NCBI GenBank assembly: GCA_023436025.1
Contig: JAEZKX010000025.1
Coordinates: 1 to 6,297 of the forward strand
DNA: 6,297 nucleotides
Origin: Pseudomonadota bacterium
GTDB lineage: Bacteria; Pseudomonadota; Gammaproteobacteria; Burkholderiales; Burkholderiaceae_C
Direction: 5' to 3'
Shown here: positions 1 through 5,753 of the stretch, piece after piece
How the letters are laid out: every line of letters starts with the position of its first letter
Numbering within the stretch: the stretch's first letter is position 1
Translations under genes and position numbers: made by a program
Notes under the pieces: model-generated
What the model was told of the DNA's origin: nothing
Seen by the model: only the letters and a program-made list of their open reading frames with translations
Databases searched by the model: none

Positions 1-436
1 GCGCCTGGTTGGCGCGCATCGCGCGGTTGGCCGCGTCGCGCTGCAGCTTGGCGTCGGCGCGGGCGCCGGCGAACACCGCCCTGGCGTCCTTGCGGCACAC
101 CTCCCGGGCGCTGCCCGATTCCAGCCCCTTGCACTCCTGCAGCGCCACGGCGTAGACCGCCTCCGCCCTGGCCATCCGCAGTTTCTCGTCGGCCTCGGGG
201 CCGGGGCGGTTCTGCTGCTGCAGCTCGGCCACCCGCACCTTGCGGGCGCCGCGCGCCGTCTCGTTGCAGACGTCGCGCGCAGTCCCGCGCAGCGGCTTGC
301 AGCGGGCCTGCACGGCCTCGTATTCCGCCTCGATGCGGTGCTGCTGCGCCTTGTAGGCTTCCCGGCTCATCGTGTCGGCCTGGACCGCGCCGGCGGCGGC
401 CAGCGCCGCGGCCAGGCAGGCATTGCGCATGCGCAC
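1..436 (-). CDS. Exported Cys-motif-repeat protein of unknown function (partial, C-terminus off window)
   Basis: I do not recognise a named function. Translation from the GTG at 436-434 stays open to the window edge for 145 codons. Residues 1-20 look like a Sec signal peptide: a short basic start (MRMRN), an Ala/Leu-rich core, and a likely cleavage after VQA (residues 18-20). The mature part is Lys/Arg/Glu/Ala-rich, probably helical and periplasmic. It carries two similar units: Y39-x6-C46-x10-C57 and Y95-x6-C102-x11-C114, each with G-x-A-R-[DE]-V-C before the second cysteine. The four cysteines could form two disulfides if the protein is exported; this is inference. An AAGGAG ribosome site lies 5 nt before the GTG and 11 nt before an in-frame ATG (430-428), so GTG is slightly preferred. 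The gene starts only 10 nt after the csbD-like stop, implying one operon. Similar Cys-motif exported proteins of unknown role are, from memory, common in Burkholderiales. Confidence 0.8.
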   Translation of the reverse strand, partial: MRMRNACLAAALAAAGAVQADTMSREAYKAQQHRIEAEYEAVQARCKPLRGTARDVCNETARGARKVRVAELQQQNRPGPEADEKLRMARAEAVYAVALQECKGLESGSAREVCRKDARAVFAGARADAKLQRDAANRAMRANQA

Positions 437-441
437 GGCGG

Positions 442-447
442 CTCCTT
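442..447 (-). promoter_or_regulatory. Shine-Dalgarno AAGGAG for the exported Cys-motif protein
   Basis: Read on the minus strand the sequence is TGAAGGAG. The ribosome site shares its first base with the last base of the TGA stop codon of the csbD-like gene. Spacing is 5 nt to the GTG at 436 and 11 nt to the ATG at 430. This favours the GTG start and suggests translational coupling of the two genes. Confidence 0.6.
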
Positions 448-689
448 CAGCGCTTGCGCGGCTTGCGCGGGCGGTCGTCGAAGCGCAGGTCCGGATGGCT
501 GCGCTCGAAGTCGCCGACCTGGCGGTCCGCCTCGTCACGCGCCAGTCCGTGACGCTCCTGGATGCGTCCGAGCAGCTGGTCGCGCCGGCCGGCGATCACG
601 TCGAGGTCGTCGTCGGTGAGCTTGCCCCACTGCTCGCGCACCTTGCCTTTCCACTGCTTCCAGCGGCCCTGGATGCGGTCCTGGTTCAT
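447..689 (-). CDS. CsbD family (YjbJ-like) stress protein
   Basis: This is an 80-residue hydrophilic, charged, cytoplasmic protein. Residues 2 to about 60 match the CsbD pattern: N-x-D-x-I-x-G-x-W-K-x-x-K-G-K-x-x-E-x-W-G-K-L-T-D-D-D at 2-28, then the I-A-G-R-R-D-Q-L-x-G-x-I-Q segment at 32-44, with G48 and a Q57-x3-F61 end. Members are usually 60-80 residues, so the length is normal. The molecular role of the family is unknown; B. subtilis csbD is under the general stress factor sigma-B and E. coli yjbJ is stress-induced. The C-terminus has a basic tail (RPRKPRKR, 73-80) beyond the domain, which could touch nucleic acid or membrane, though that is speculation. The start is fixed by AGGAG at 699-695, 5 nt before the ATG. 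It is divergent from the antiporter gene and first in a probable operon with the exported Cys-motif protein. Confidence 0.9.
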   Translation of the reverse strand: MNQDRIQGRWKQWKGKVREQWGKLTDDDLDVIAGRRDQLLGRIQERHGLARDEADRQVGDFERSHPDLRFDDRPRKPRKR

Positions 690-856
690 GCGTTCTCCTG
701 CGGTGCCATGCGCGCCGCACTGCCGCGAACTTTAGGGAACGACGCTGGCTCAGCCGGTAGGATGGGCCCCGCACGGTGGGTAGGCAGCAACCTACCCCCT
801 GCGCGGTTGTATGCTCGGCGGCCAGAACGATCAACGCGCGCGAGGACCTTCCTTTG
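690..856. promoter_or_regulatory. Divergent intergenic region between csbD-like gene and antiporter operon
   Basis: These 167 bp must hold the promoters for both divergent units, unless either is read from elsewhere. On the plus strand, TATGCT (810-815) is a passable -10 hexamer about 42 nt before the antiporter ATG, but I see no good -35 at 16-18 nt. On the minus strand, CTAAAGT (735-729) resembles a sigma-S-type -10 (C followed by TAAAGT), which would fit a CsbD stress gene, again without a -35. Both promoter calls are weak. The stretch also contains the GGTAGG repeat cluster described separately. No convincing small ORF or known RNA gene was seen in it. Confidence 0.45.
778..797. repeat. 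Perfect 7-bp inverted repeat GGGTAGG-N6-CCTACCC
   Basis: Arms are at 778-784 and 791-797, with CAGCAA as the 6-nt spacer. A further direct copy of GGTAGG lies at 756-761, 23 bp before the copy in the left arm (779-784). The element sits 59 nt upstream of the antiporter ATG and roughly where a -35 would fall relative to TATGCT at 810-815, so it could be an operator. If transcription starts further upstream, it could instead be a leader hairpin, with the copy at 756-761 competing for the CCTACC arm. There is no T-run after it, so it is not a rho-independent terminator. The function is not known. Confidence 0.5.
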
Positions 857-2269
857 ATGACGAGCATCCGGCCCCTGTGGCTGGCCCCCTGGTTGCTGGC
901 ACCCATGGCGGCCAGCGCCGCCGATTTCGACGGCAGCCAACTGTCCACTTTCTGGGCCATCCCCTTCGCGGGGTTGCTGCTTTCCATTGCCATCATGCCG
1001 CTGCTGGCGCCTCGTTTCTGGCACCACCACTACGGCAAGCTCACGGCGGCCTGGGGCCTGGCCTTCCTGCTGCCGTTCGCCGCCGTCTACGGGGTACCGG
1101 CGGCTGGCGCGGGCCTGGTCCACGCTCTGCTGGCCGAGTACCTGCCCTTCGTGATCCTGCTGACGGCGCTGTTCACCGTGGCTGGCGGCATCTTCATCCG
1201 CGGCAACCTGCACGGCAGCCCGGGGCTGAACACCGGCATCCTGGCCATCGGCGCCGTGCTGGCCTCGTTCATGGGCACCACCGGTGCCTCCATGCTGCTG
1301 ATCCGGCCGCTGATCCGCGCCAACGACAACCGGACCCACAAGGCCCACGTGGTCGTGTTCTTCATCTTCATCGTGTCCAACGCGGGCGGCTCGCTCACCC
1401 CGCTGGGGGATCCGCCGCTGTTCCTGGGCTTCCTCAAGGGCGTGGAGTTCTTCTGGACGGTGCGCTGGATCCTGCCCGAGACGCTGTTCCTGGTGGGCAC
1501 GCTGCTGCTGCTGTTCTACCTGATGGACAGCTACTACTACCGCCGCCGCGAAGAGGTGCGCCTGCCGGATCCCACGCCCGACACCCGGGCCATCGGATTC
1601 GAGGGCGCGCGCAACTTCTGGCTGCTGCTGGCCGTGGTGGCCCTGGTGCTGCTCAGCGGCCTGTGGAAGTCGCCGGTGAGCTTCAACATCTACGGCACCG
1701 AGGTGGGCCTGCCCGGCCTGGTGCGCGACGCCGGCCTGGTCATCGTCACCCTGGTGTCGCTGCGCATCACGCCGCACCAGGTGCACCGCGACAACCAGTT
1801 CAACTGGGCGCCGATGCAGGAAGTGGCCAAGTTGTTCGCCGGCATCTTCCTCACCATCATCCCGGTCATCGCCATGCTGCGCGCCGGCCTCGAGGGGCCG
1901 TTCGCGCCCATCGTCGCCGCGGTGACGCGGTCTGACGGCACGCCCGACCCGGCGATGTACTTCTGGGCCACGGGCGCGCTCAGCTCCTTCCTCGACAACG
2001 CGCCCACCTACCTGGTGTTCTTCAACACGGCCGGCGGCGACGCCCAGGTGCTGATGACGTCGCTGGGTCCGGTGCTGGCCGCCATTTCGGCCGGCGCCGT
2101 GTTCATGGGGGCCAACACCTACATCGGCAACGCCCCCAACCTGATGGTCAAGGCCATCGCCGAGGACCGTGGTGTCACAATGCCGAGCTTCTTTGGCTAC
2201 ATGGTCTGGTCGGGCTGCATCCTGGTTCCCCTGTTCGCCGTCATGACCTTCATCTGGTTCCGCACATGA
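857..2269 (+). CDS. nhaD: NhaD-type Na+/H+ antiporter, ion-transporter superfamily
   Basis: This 470-residue polytopic inner-membrane protein probably exchanges Na+ or Li+ for H+ to control cytoplasmic sodium and pH. Residues 1-21 (ending ASA) look like a signal peptide or first helix. About 12 further hydrophobic segments follow, roughly at 33-50, 63-84, 92-114, 126-150, 163-182, 204-223, 254-269, 288-303, 324-341, 366-390, 402-419 and 444-467. Family motifs are TTGASMLLIRPLIRAN (141-156), SNAGGSLTPLGDPPLFLGF (174-192), SSFLDNAPTYLVFFNTAGG (376-394) and GANTYIGNAPNLMVKAIAED (418-437). The conserved Asp residues D185 and D380 are candidates for ion handling. The two-fold placing of the TPLGDPP and GNAPN loops fits an inverted-repeat transporter fold. 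ATG857 is chosen because the signal-like helix begins there and GAGGA (842-846) precedes it by 10 nt. A GTG at 776 in the same frame would add 27 atypical residues. Related members are also annotated as citrate-transporter-like, so the ion specificity is inferred. Confidence 0.85.
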   Translation: MTSIRPLWLAPWLLAPMAASAADFDGSQLSTFWAIPFAGLLLSIAIMPLLAPRFWHHHYGKLTAAWGLAFLLPFAAVYGVPAAGAGLVHALLAEYLPFVILLTALFTVAGGIFIRGNLHGSPGLNTGILAIGAVLASFMGTTGASMLLIRPLIRANDNRTHKAHVVVFFIFIVSNAGGSLTPLGDPPLFLGFLKGVEFFWTVRWILPETLFLVGTLLLLFYLMDSYYYRRREEVRLPDPTPDTRAIGFEGARNFWLLLAVVALVLLSGLWKSPVSFNIYGTEVGLPGLVRDAGLVIVTLVSLRITPHQVHRDNQFNWAPMQEVAKLFAGIFLTIIPVIAMLRAGLEGPFAPIVAAVTRSDGTPDPAMYFWATGALSSFLDNAPTYLVFFNTAGGDAQVLMTSLGPVLAAISAGAVFMGANTYIGNAPNLMVKAIAEDRGVTMPSFFGYMVWSGCILVPLFAVMTFIWFRT

Positions 2270-3252
2270 CCCAACCCTCCATCCTCGTCGCCCGGGCCGT
2301 GTTCCCGGAAGTCATCCGGCATCTCGAGCAGTATTTCGAGGTCGAGCACAACCAGGCCGAGGCCGAATGGTCGCGGGCCGAGCTGGTGGCCCGGCTGCAG
2401 GGCAAGGCCGGCGTGCTGACCACCGGCGCCGAGCGCATCGACGCCGAACTGCTGGCCGAATGCGCCGACCTGAAGATCTGCGCCAACATGGCCGTGGGAT
2501 TCAACAACTTCGACGTGCCGGCCATGACGCGCCGTGGCGTGGTGGCCACCAACACACCCGATGTCCTGACCGAAACCACGGCCGATTTCGGCTTCGCGCT
2601 GCTGATGGCCACGGCCCGCCGCATCGCCGAGAGCGAGCATTACCTGCGAGCCGGCAAATGGGGCAAGTGGCGCTACGACCTGTTCGCCGGCGCCGAGGTG
2701 CACGGCGCCACGCTGGGCATCCTGGGCATGGGCCGCATCGGCCAGGGCATCGCCAAGCGCGGCGCGCATGGCTTCGGCATGAACGTGATCTACCACAACC
2801 GTTCGCGCCTGGCGCCGCAGCTGGAGGCCGATTGCAAGGCCCGCTACGTCAGCAAGGAAGAACTGCTGCGCACGGCCGACCACCTGGTGCTGGTGCTGCC
2901 CTACACGAAGGAATCGCACCATGCCATCGGCGCGGCCGAACTGGCGCAGATGAAGCCCACGGCCACGCTGGTGAACATCGCCCGCGGCGGCATCGTCGAC
3001 GACGCCGCGCTGGCGCAGGCGCTGCGCGAGCAGCGCATCGCCGCGGCCGGCCTGGACGTTTTCGAAGGCGAGCCCAAGGTGCATCCCGACTTGCTGACGG
3101 TGCCCAACGTGGTGCTGACCCCGCACATCGCCAGCGCCACCGTGCCGACGCGCAAGGCCATGGCGCAGCTCGCCGCCGACAACCTGGTCGGCTACCTCGT
3201 CAACGGCAAGCCCCTCACCCCGCTCAATCCGGAAGTGTTGCAGAAGGCCTGA
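2266..3252 (+). CDS. ghrB: D-isomer 2-hydroxyacid dehydrogenase, GhrB-like glyoxylate/hydroxypyruvate reductase
   Basis: This 328-residue cytoplasmic enzyme has the normal family length. It is predicted to reduce 2-keto acids such as glyoxylate or hydroxypyruvate to glycolate or D-glycerate using NAD(P)H. Substrate-domain motif MAVGFNNFDVPAMT (75-88) closely resembles SVGYDNFDVDALT of E. coli GhrB. The nucleotide-binding loop is G154-M-G-R-I-G159, and N178-R-S-R181 after the second strand suggests a preference for NADP(H). The catalytic set is complete: R240 in NIARGGIVDD, E269 in DVFEGEP, and H287 in LTPHIASAT. The ATG overlaps the antiporter stop by 4 nt (ATGA), implying translational coupling. 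The substrate could instead be 2-ketogluconate or another 2-keto acid, since GhrB/TkrA-type enzymes are broad. The family assignment is firm and the gene symbol less so. Confidence 0.9.
   Translation: MTQPSILVARAVFPEVIRHLEQYFEVEHNQAEAEWSRAELVARLQGKAGVLTTGAERIDAELLAECADLKICANMAVGFNNFDVPAMTRRGVVATNTPDVLTETTADFGFALLMATARRIAESEHYLRAGKWGKWRYDLFAGAEVHGATLGILGMGRIGQGIAKRGAHGFGMNVIYHNRSRLAPQLEADCKARYVSKEELLRTADHLVLVLPYTKESHHAIGAAELAQMKPTATLVNIARGGIVDDAALAQALREQRIAAAGLDVFEGEPKVHPDLLTVPNVVLTPHIASATVPTRKAMAQLAADNLVGYLVNGKPLTPLNPEVLQKA
3242..3247 (+). promoter_or_regulatory. Shine-Dalgarno AGAAGG deciding the rmuC TTG start
   Basis: AGAAGG lies within the last codons of the dehydrogenase gene and 6 nt before TTG3254. 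No ATG or GTG occurs in the rmuC frame near here that would keep the N-terminal membrane helix, so this site supports the rare TTG start. Confidence 0.6.
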
Positions 3253-3253
3253 G

Positions 3254-4594
3254 TTGGAGATCTGGATCGTCCTTGCGCTGGGGCTGGCCAGCATCGTCCT
3301 GCTGGTGGCTTTGCTGCTGCGCAAGCCCCCGCAACCCGAGAATGCACGGGCCGAGCTGCTGGCCGCCAACGAGCGGCTGGAGCGTGAGCTGCGGCGCGAG
3401 ATCAGCGAATCCTCGCGCGGCGTGCGCACCGAGCTCACGCACACACTGACCAACTTCCAGGAAACGCTGGTGCGCCAGAGCGCGGAGACCACGCGCACGC
3501 AGAATGCCCAGCTCGACGCCTTCGCCCAGCAGCTCACGCTGCTGCAGAAGACCCTCAACGACACCCTGGCCCAGCAGCTCGGGTCGCTGAGCGAATCCAA
3601 CGTGCGGCGGCTGGCCGAGGTGCGCCAGACGCTGGAGAACCAGCTGGCCATCCTGCAGCAGACCAATGCCGCCAAGCTCGAGGAGATGCGGCGCACGGTC
3701 GACGAGAAGCTGCAGACCACGCTGGAGGCGCGGCTGGGCGAGAGCTTCAAGCAGGTGGCCGACCGGCTGGAGCAGGTGCACCAGGGCCTGGGCCAGATGC
3801 AGTCGCTGGCGCAGGGCGTGGGCGACCTGCAGCGCGTGCTGACCAACGTCAAGACCCGCGGCATGTTCGGCGAGGTGCAGCTGGAGGCGCTGCTGGAGCA
3901 GGTGCTGACGCCGGAGCAGTACGGCAAGCAGGTCGAGACCAAGCCCCGCAGCAACCAGCGGGTGGACTTCGCCGTGCGCTTTCCCGGCCGCAGCGGCGAC
4001 GGCGCGCCCGTGTGGCTGCCCATCGACGCCAAGTTCCCGCGCGAGGACTACGAGCGCCTGCTCGACGCCCACGACCGCGCCGACGCGGCGGCGGTCGACA
4101 GCGCCGGGCGCGCGCTGGAGGTGCGCATCCGCGAGGAAGCCAAGTCGATCTGCGAGTACTACCTGTGCCCGCCGCACACCACCGACTTCGCCATCCTGTT
4201 CCTGCCGATCGAGAGCCTCTATGCCGAGGTGCTGCGCCGCCCCGGCCTGATGGACCGCATCCAGCGCGACTACCGGGTCACGCTGGCCGGCCCCACCACG
4301 CTGCTGGCCATGCTCAACAGCCTGCACATGGGCTTTCGCACCCTGGCGCTCGAGCAGCAGGCCTCCGAAGTGTGGAAGGTGCTGGGCGCGGTCAAGACCG
4401 AGTTCGAGCGCTACGGAGAATGGGTGGCCCGGGTGAAGGACCAGGTACAGAAGGCCTCCGAGACGCTGGAGCGCGCCGACACCCGCACGAAACAGATGAA
4501 GCGGGCGCTCAAGGTGGTCGAGTCCCTCCCAGAGGCGCAGGCCCAGGCCCTGTTGCCGCCGGTCCAGGACAGCAGTGACGAGCGCGAGCACTGA
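3254..4594 (+). CDS. rmuC: DNA recombination protein RmuC
   Basis: This is a 446-residue protein. Residues 2-22 form one N-terminal membrane helix, residues about 30-190 are a long Gln/Glu/Leu-rich coiled coil, and residues about 195-400 are the RmuC domain. Its conserved landmarks are T201-R-G-M-F-G-E207, R236-V-D-F-A-V-R-F243, L255-P-I-D-A-K-F-P-R-E-D-Y266, L317-P-I-E320 and L345-A-G-P-T-T-L. The core is predicted to be PD-(D/E)XK nuclease-like; E207, D238, D258 and K260 are the natural catalytic candidates (inference). In E. coli, rmuC limits inversions at short inverted repeats, and its biochemical activity is not well defined. The TTG start follows the dehydrogenase stop by 1 nt, and the AGAAGG site supports it. 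The 3' end overlaps the next gene by 20 nt. The C-terminal tail after about 425 is not part of the domain. Confidence 0.93.
   Translation: MEIWIVLALGLASIVLLVALLLRKPPQPENARAELLAANERLERELRREISESSRGVRTELTHTLTNFQETLVRQSAETTRTQNAQLDAFAQQLTLLQKTLNDTLAQQLGSLSESNVRRLAEVRQTLENQLAILQQTNAAKLEEMRRTVDEKLQTTLEARLGESFKQVADRLEQVHQGLGQMQSLAQGVGDLQRVLTNVKTRGMFGEVQLEALLEQVLTPEQYGKQVETKPRSNQRVDFAVRFPGRSGDGAPVWLPIDAKFPREDYERLLDAHDRADAAAVDSAGRALEVRIREEAKSICEYYLCPPHTTDFAILFLPIESLYAEVLRRPGLMDRIQRDYRVTLAGPTTLLAMLNSLHMGFRTLALEQQASEVWKVLGAVKTEFERYGEWVARVKDQVQKASETLERADTRTKQMKRALKVVESLPEAQAQALLPPVQDSSDEREH
4566..4569 (+). promoter_or_regulatory. Shine-Dalgarno AGGA for the MFS gene inside rmuC
   Basis: AGGA lies inside the rmuC coding sequence, 5 nt before GTG4575. 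It supports the GTG start, with translation of the MFS gene starting before ribosomes reach the rmuC stop. Confidence 0.5.
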
Positions 4595-5753
4595 ACCCGG
4601 CTTCAAGCGCGAACTCGCCCAGCTGATCGCGGGCCAGGTCTTCATCCACGCCGCCATGGCGGGCACGCGCATGGCCGCCCCGCTGCTGGCCCTGCGCCAG
4701 GGCTACAGCCCGCTGGCGGTGGGCCTGCTGCTGGCCCTTTTCGCGCTGACCCAGGTGTTCCTGTCGCTGCCCGCCGGCCGCTACGCCGACCGCCACGGGC
4801 TCAAGCGCCCGGTGGCCTGGAGCGTGGGTGCGGCCACGTTGGGCGGCATGCTGGCGGTGGCGTGGCCGGTATTCCCCGTGCTGTGCGTGAGCGCCCTGCT
4901 GGTCGGCGGCGCCACCGGCGCGGCGGTGATCGCGCTGCAGCGCCACGTCGGCCGCGCCGCGCAGTCGCCCACGCAGCTCAAGCAGGTGTTTTCCTGGCTG
5001 TCCATCGGTCCGGCCTTCTCCAACTTCCTCGGCCCTTTCGCCGCCGGCGTGGTGATCGACCACGCGGGCTTCCGCGCCGCCTTCCTGCTGCTGGCGCTGC
5101 TGCCACTGGCGTCCTGGGCGCTGATCCGGCGCGCGCGCGAAACGCCGCCGACCGAGGCCTTGCCGAACGCCGGCCGCGGCCGCGCCTGGGACCTGTGGCG
5201 CATGCCGATGTTCCGCCGCCTGCTGCTGGTCAACTGGGTGCTGGCATGCTGCTGGGACGTGCACACCTTCGTGGTGCCGGTGCTGGGGCACGAGCGCGGC
5301 CTGGCGGCCTCCGTCATCGGCACCATCCTCGGGGCGTTCGCGCTGGCGGCGGTGGCCGTCCGCCTGCTGCTGCCGGCCATCGCCGGGCGCGTGCGCGAGT
5401 GGGCCATCATCGTCTGGGCGATGGCGGCCACCGGCATGCTCTACACCATCTACCCCTTCATGCACTCGCCCTGGACCATGGCGAGCTGCTCGGTGCTGCT
5501 GGGCGTGGCGCTGGGCGCAGTGCAGCCGATGGTGATGAGCACCCTGCACCAGATCACGCCGCACCACCGGCATGGCGAGGCCATCGGCATGCGCATGCTG
5601 GTGATCAATGCGTCCAGCGTGTCCATGCCCATCCTGTTCGGCACCGCCGGTGCGGCGGTGGGCGTGAGCCTGGTGTTCTGGACGATGGCGGCGGGCGCGC
5701 TCGGCGGCATCCGCCTGGCCCTGGGCCTCAGAGACGATAGAACGCCCGGATGA
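4575..5753 (+). CDS. Major facilitator superfamily (MFS) transporter, probable exporter
   Basis: This 392-residue inner-membrane protein has the usual size for a 12-helix MFS carrier. Motif A between helices 2 and 3 is intact (AGRYADRHGLKRP, 67-79, with D72 and R78). A motif C-like segment in helix 5 (S143-I-G-P-A-F-S-N-F-L-G-P-F-A-A-G158) is typical of drug/proton antiporters and suggests export. A central cytoplasmic linker, rich in Arg, runs from about 184 to 214. The second half has helices from about 216 to 383 with two notable polar spots, C225-C-W-D-V-H-T and H325-Q-I-T-P-H-H-R-H-G. The substrate cannot be read from sequence. GTG4575 overlaps rmuC by 20 nt and has AGGA at 4566-4569. 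The next in-frame Met, at residue 28, would cut into helix 1. It is last in the operon, and its final codons overlap the opposing LOG-family gene. Confidence 0.85.
   Translation: MTSASTEPGFKRELAQLIAGQVFIHAAMAGTRMAAPLLALRQGYSPLAVGLLLALFALTQVFLSLPAGRYADRHGLKRPVAWSVGAATLGGMLAVAWPVFPVLCVSALLVGGATGAAVIALQRHVGRAAQSPTQLKQVFSWLSIGPAFSNFLGPFAAGVVIDHAGFRAAFLLLALLPLASWALIRRARETPPTEALPNAGRGRAWDLWRMPMFRRLLLVNWVLACCWDVHTFVVPVLGHERGLAASVIGTILGAFALAAVAVRLLLPAIAGRVREWAIIVWAMAATGMLYTIYPFMHSPWTMASCSVLLGVALGAVQPMVMSTLHQITPHHRHGEAIGMRMLVINASSVSMPILFGTAGAAVGVSLVFWTMAAGALGGIRLALGLRDDRTPG
5728..5753. other. 26-nt tail-to-tail coding overlap of MFS and LOG-family genes
   Basis: The MFS stop (5751-5753) lies inside the LOG-family coding region, and the LOG stop (complement of 5728-5730) lies inside the MFS coding region. 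There is no room for an intergenic terminator, and no hairpin with a T-run is visible on either strand nearby, so the transcripts must overlap at their 3' ends. Confidence 0.85.

Noticed and set aside
778..797. Inverted repeat as a rho-independent terminator
   Set aside because: No T-run follows on either strand and it lies upstream of both divergent genes, so termination makes no sense there.
776..856. N-terminal extension of the antiporter from GTG776
   Set aside because: It would add 27 polar residues ahead of a normal signal-like helix, place the inverted repeat inside coding sequence, and lacks a good ribosome site. ATG857 fits better.
372..857. Plus-strand open frame opposite the csbD-like gene and running through the intergenic region (161 codons)
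   Set aside because: No family resemblance. It runs opposite the strongly supported CsbD domain and the signal-peptide region of the exported protein gene.
686..1786. Long open frame on the minus strand opposite the antiporter gene (366 codons)
   Set aside because: Its product is rich in His, Gln, Arg and Gly with low-complexity runs, typical of the antisense of a GC-rich gene. The plus strand carries clear conserved transporter motifs.
2197..4032. Very long open frame on the minus strand opposite the dehydrogenase and rmuC genes (611 codons)
   Set aside because: Ser/Cys/Arg- and Gln/His-rich translation with no recognisable domain. It spans the antisense of two well-supported genes, so it is explained by GC-rich codon structure.
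3224..4672. Minus-strand open frame opposite rmuC (482 codons)
   Set aside because: Leu/Gln/His-rich mirror of the rmuC coiled coil and domain, with no family motifs. It overlaps three genes.
4509..5573. Minus-strand open frame opposite the MFS gene (354 codons)
   Set aside because: Low-complexity His/Gln/Arg composition, explained by antisense of a membrane-protein gene.
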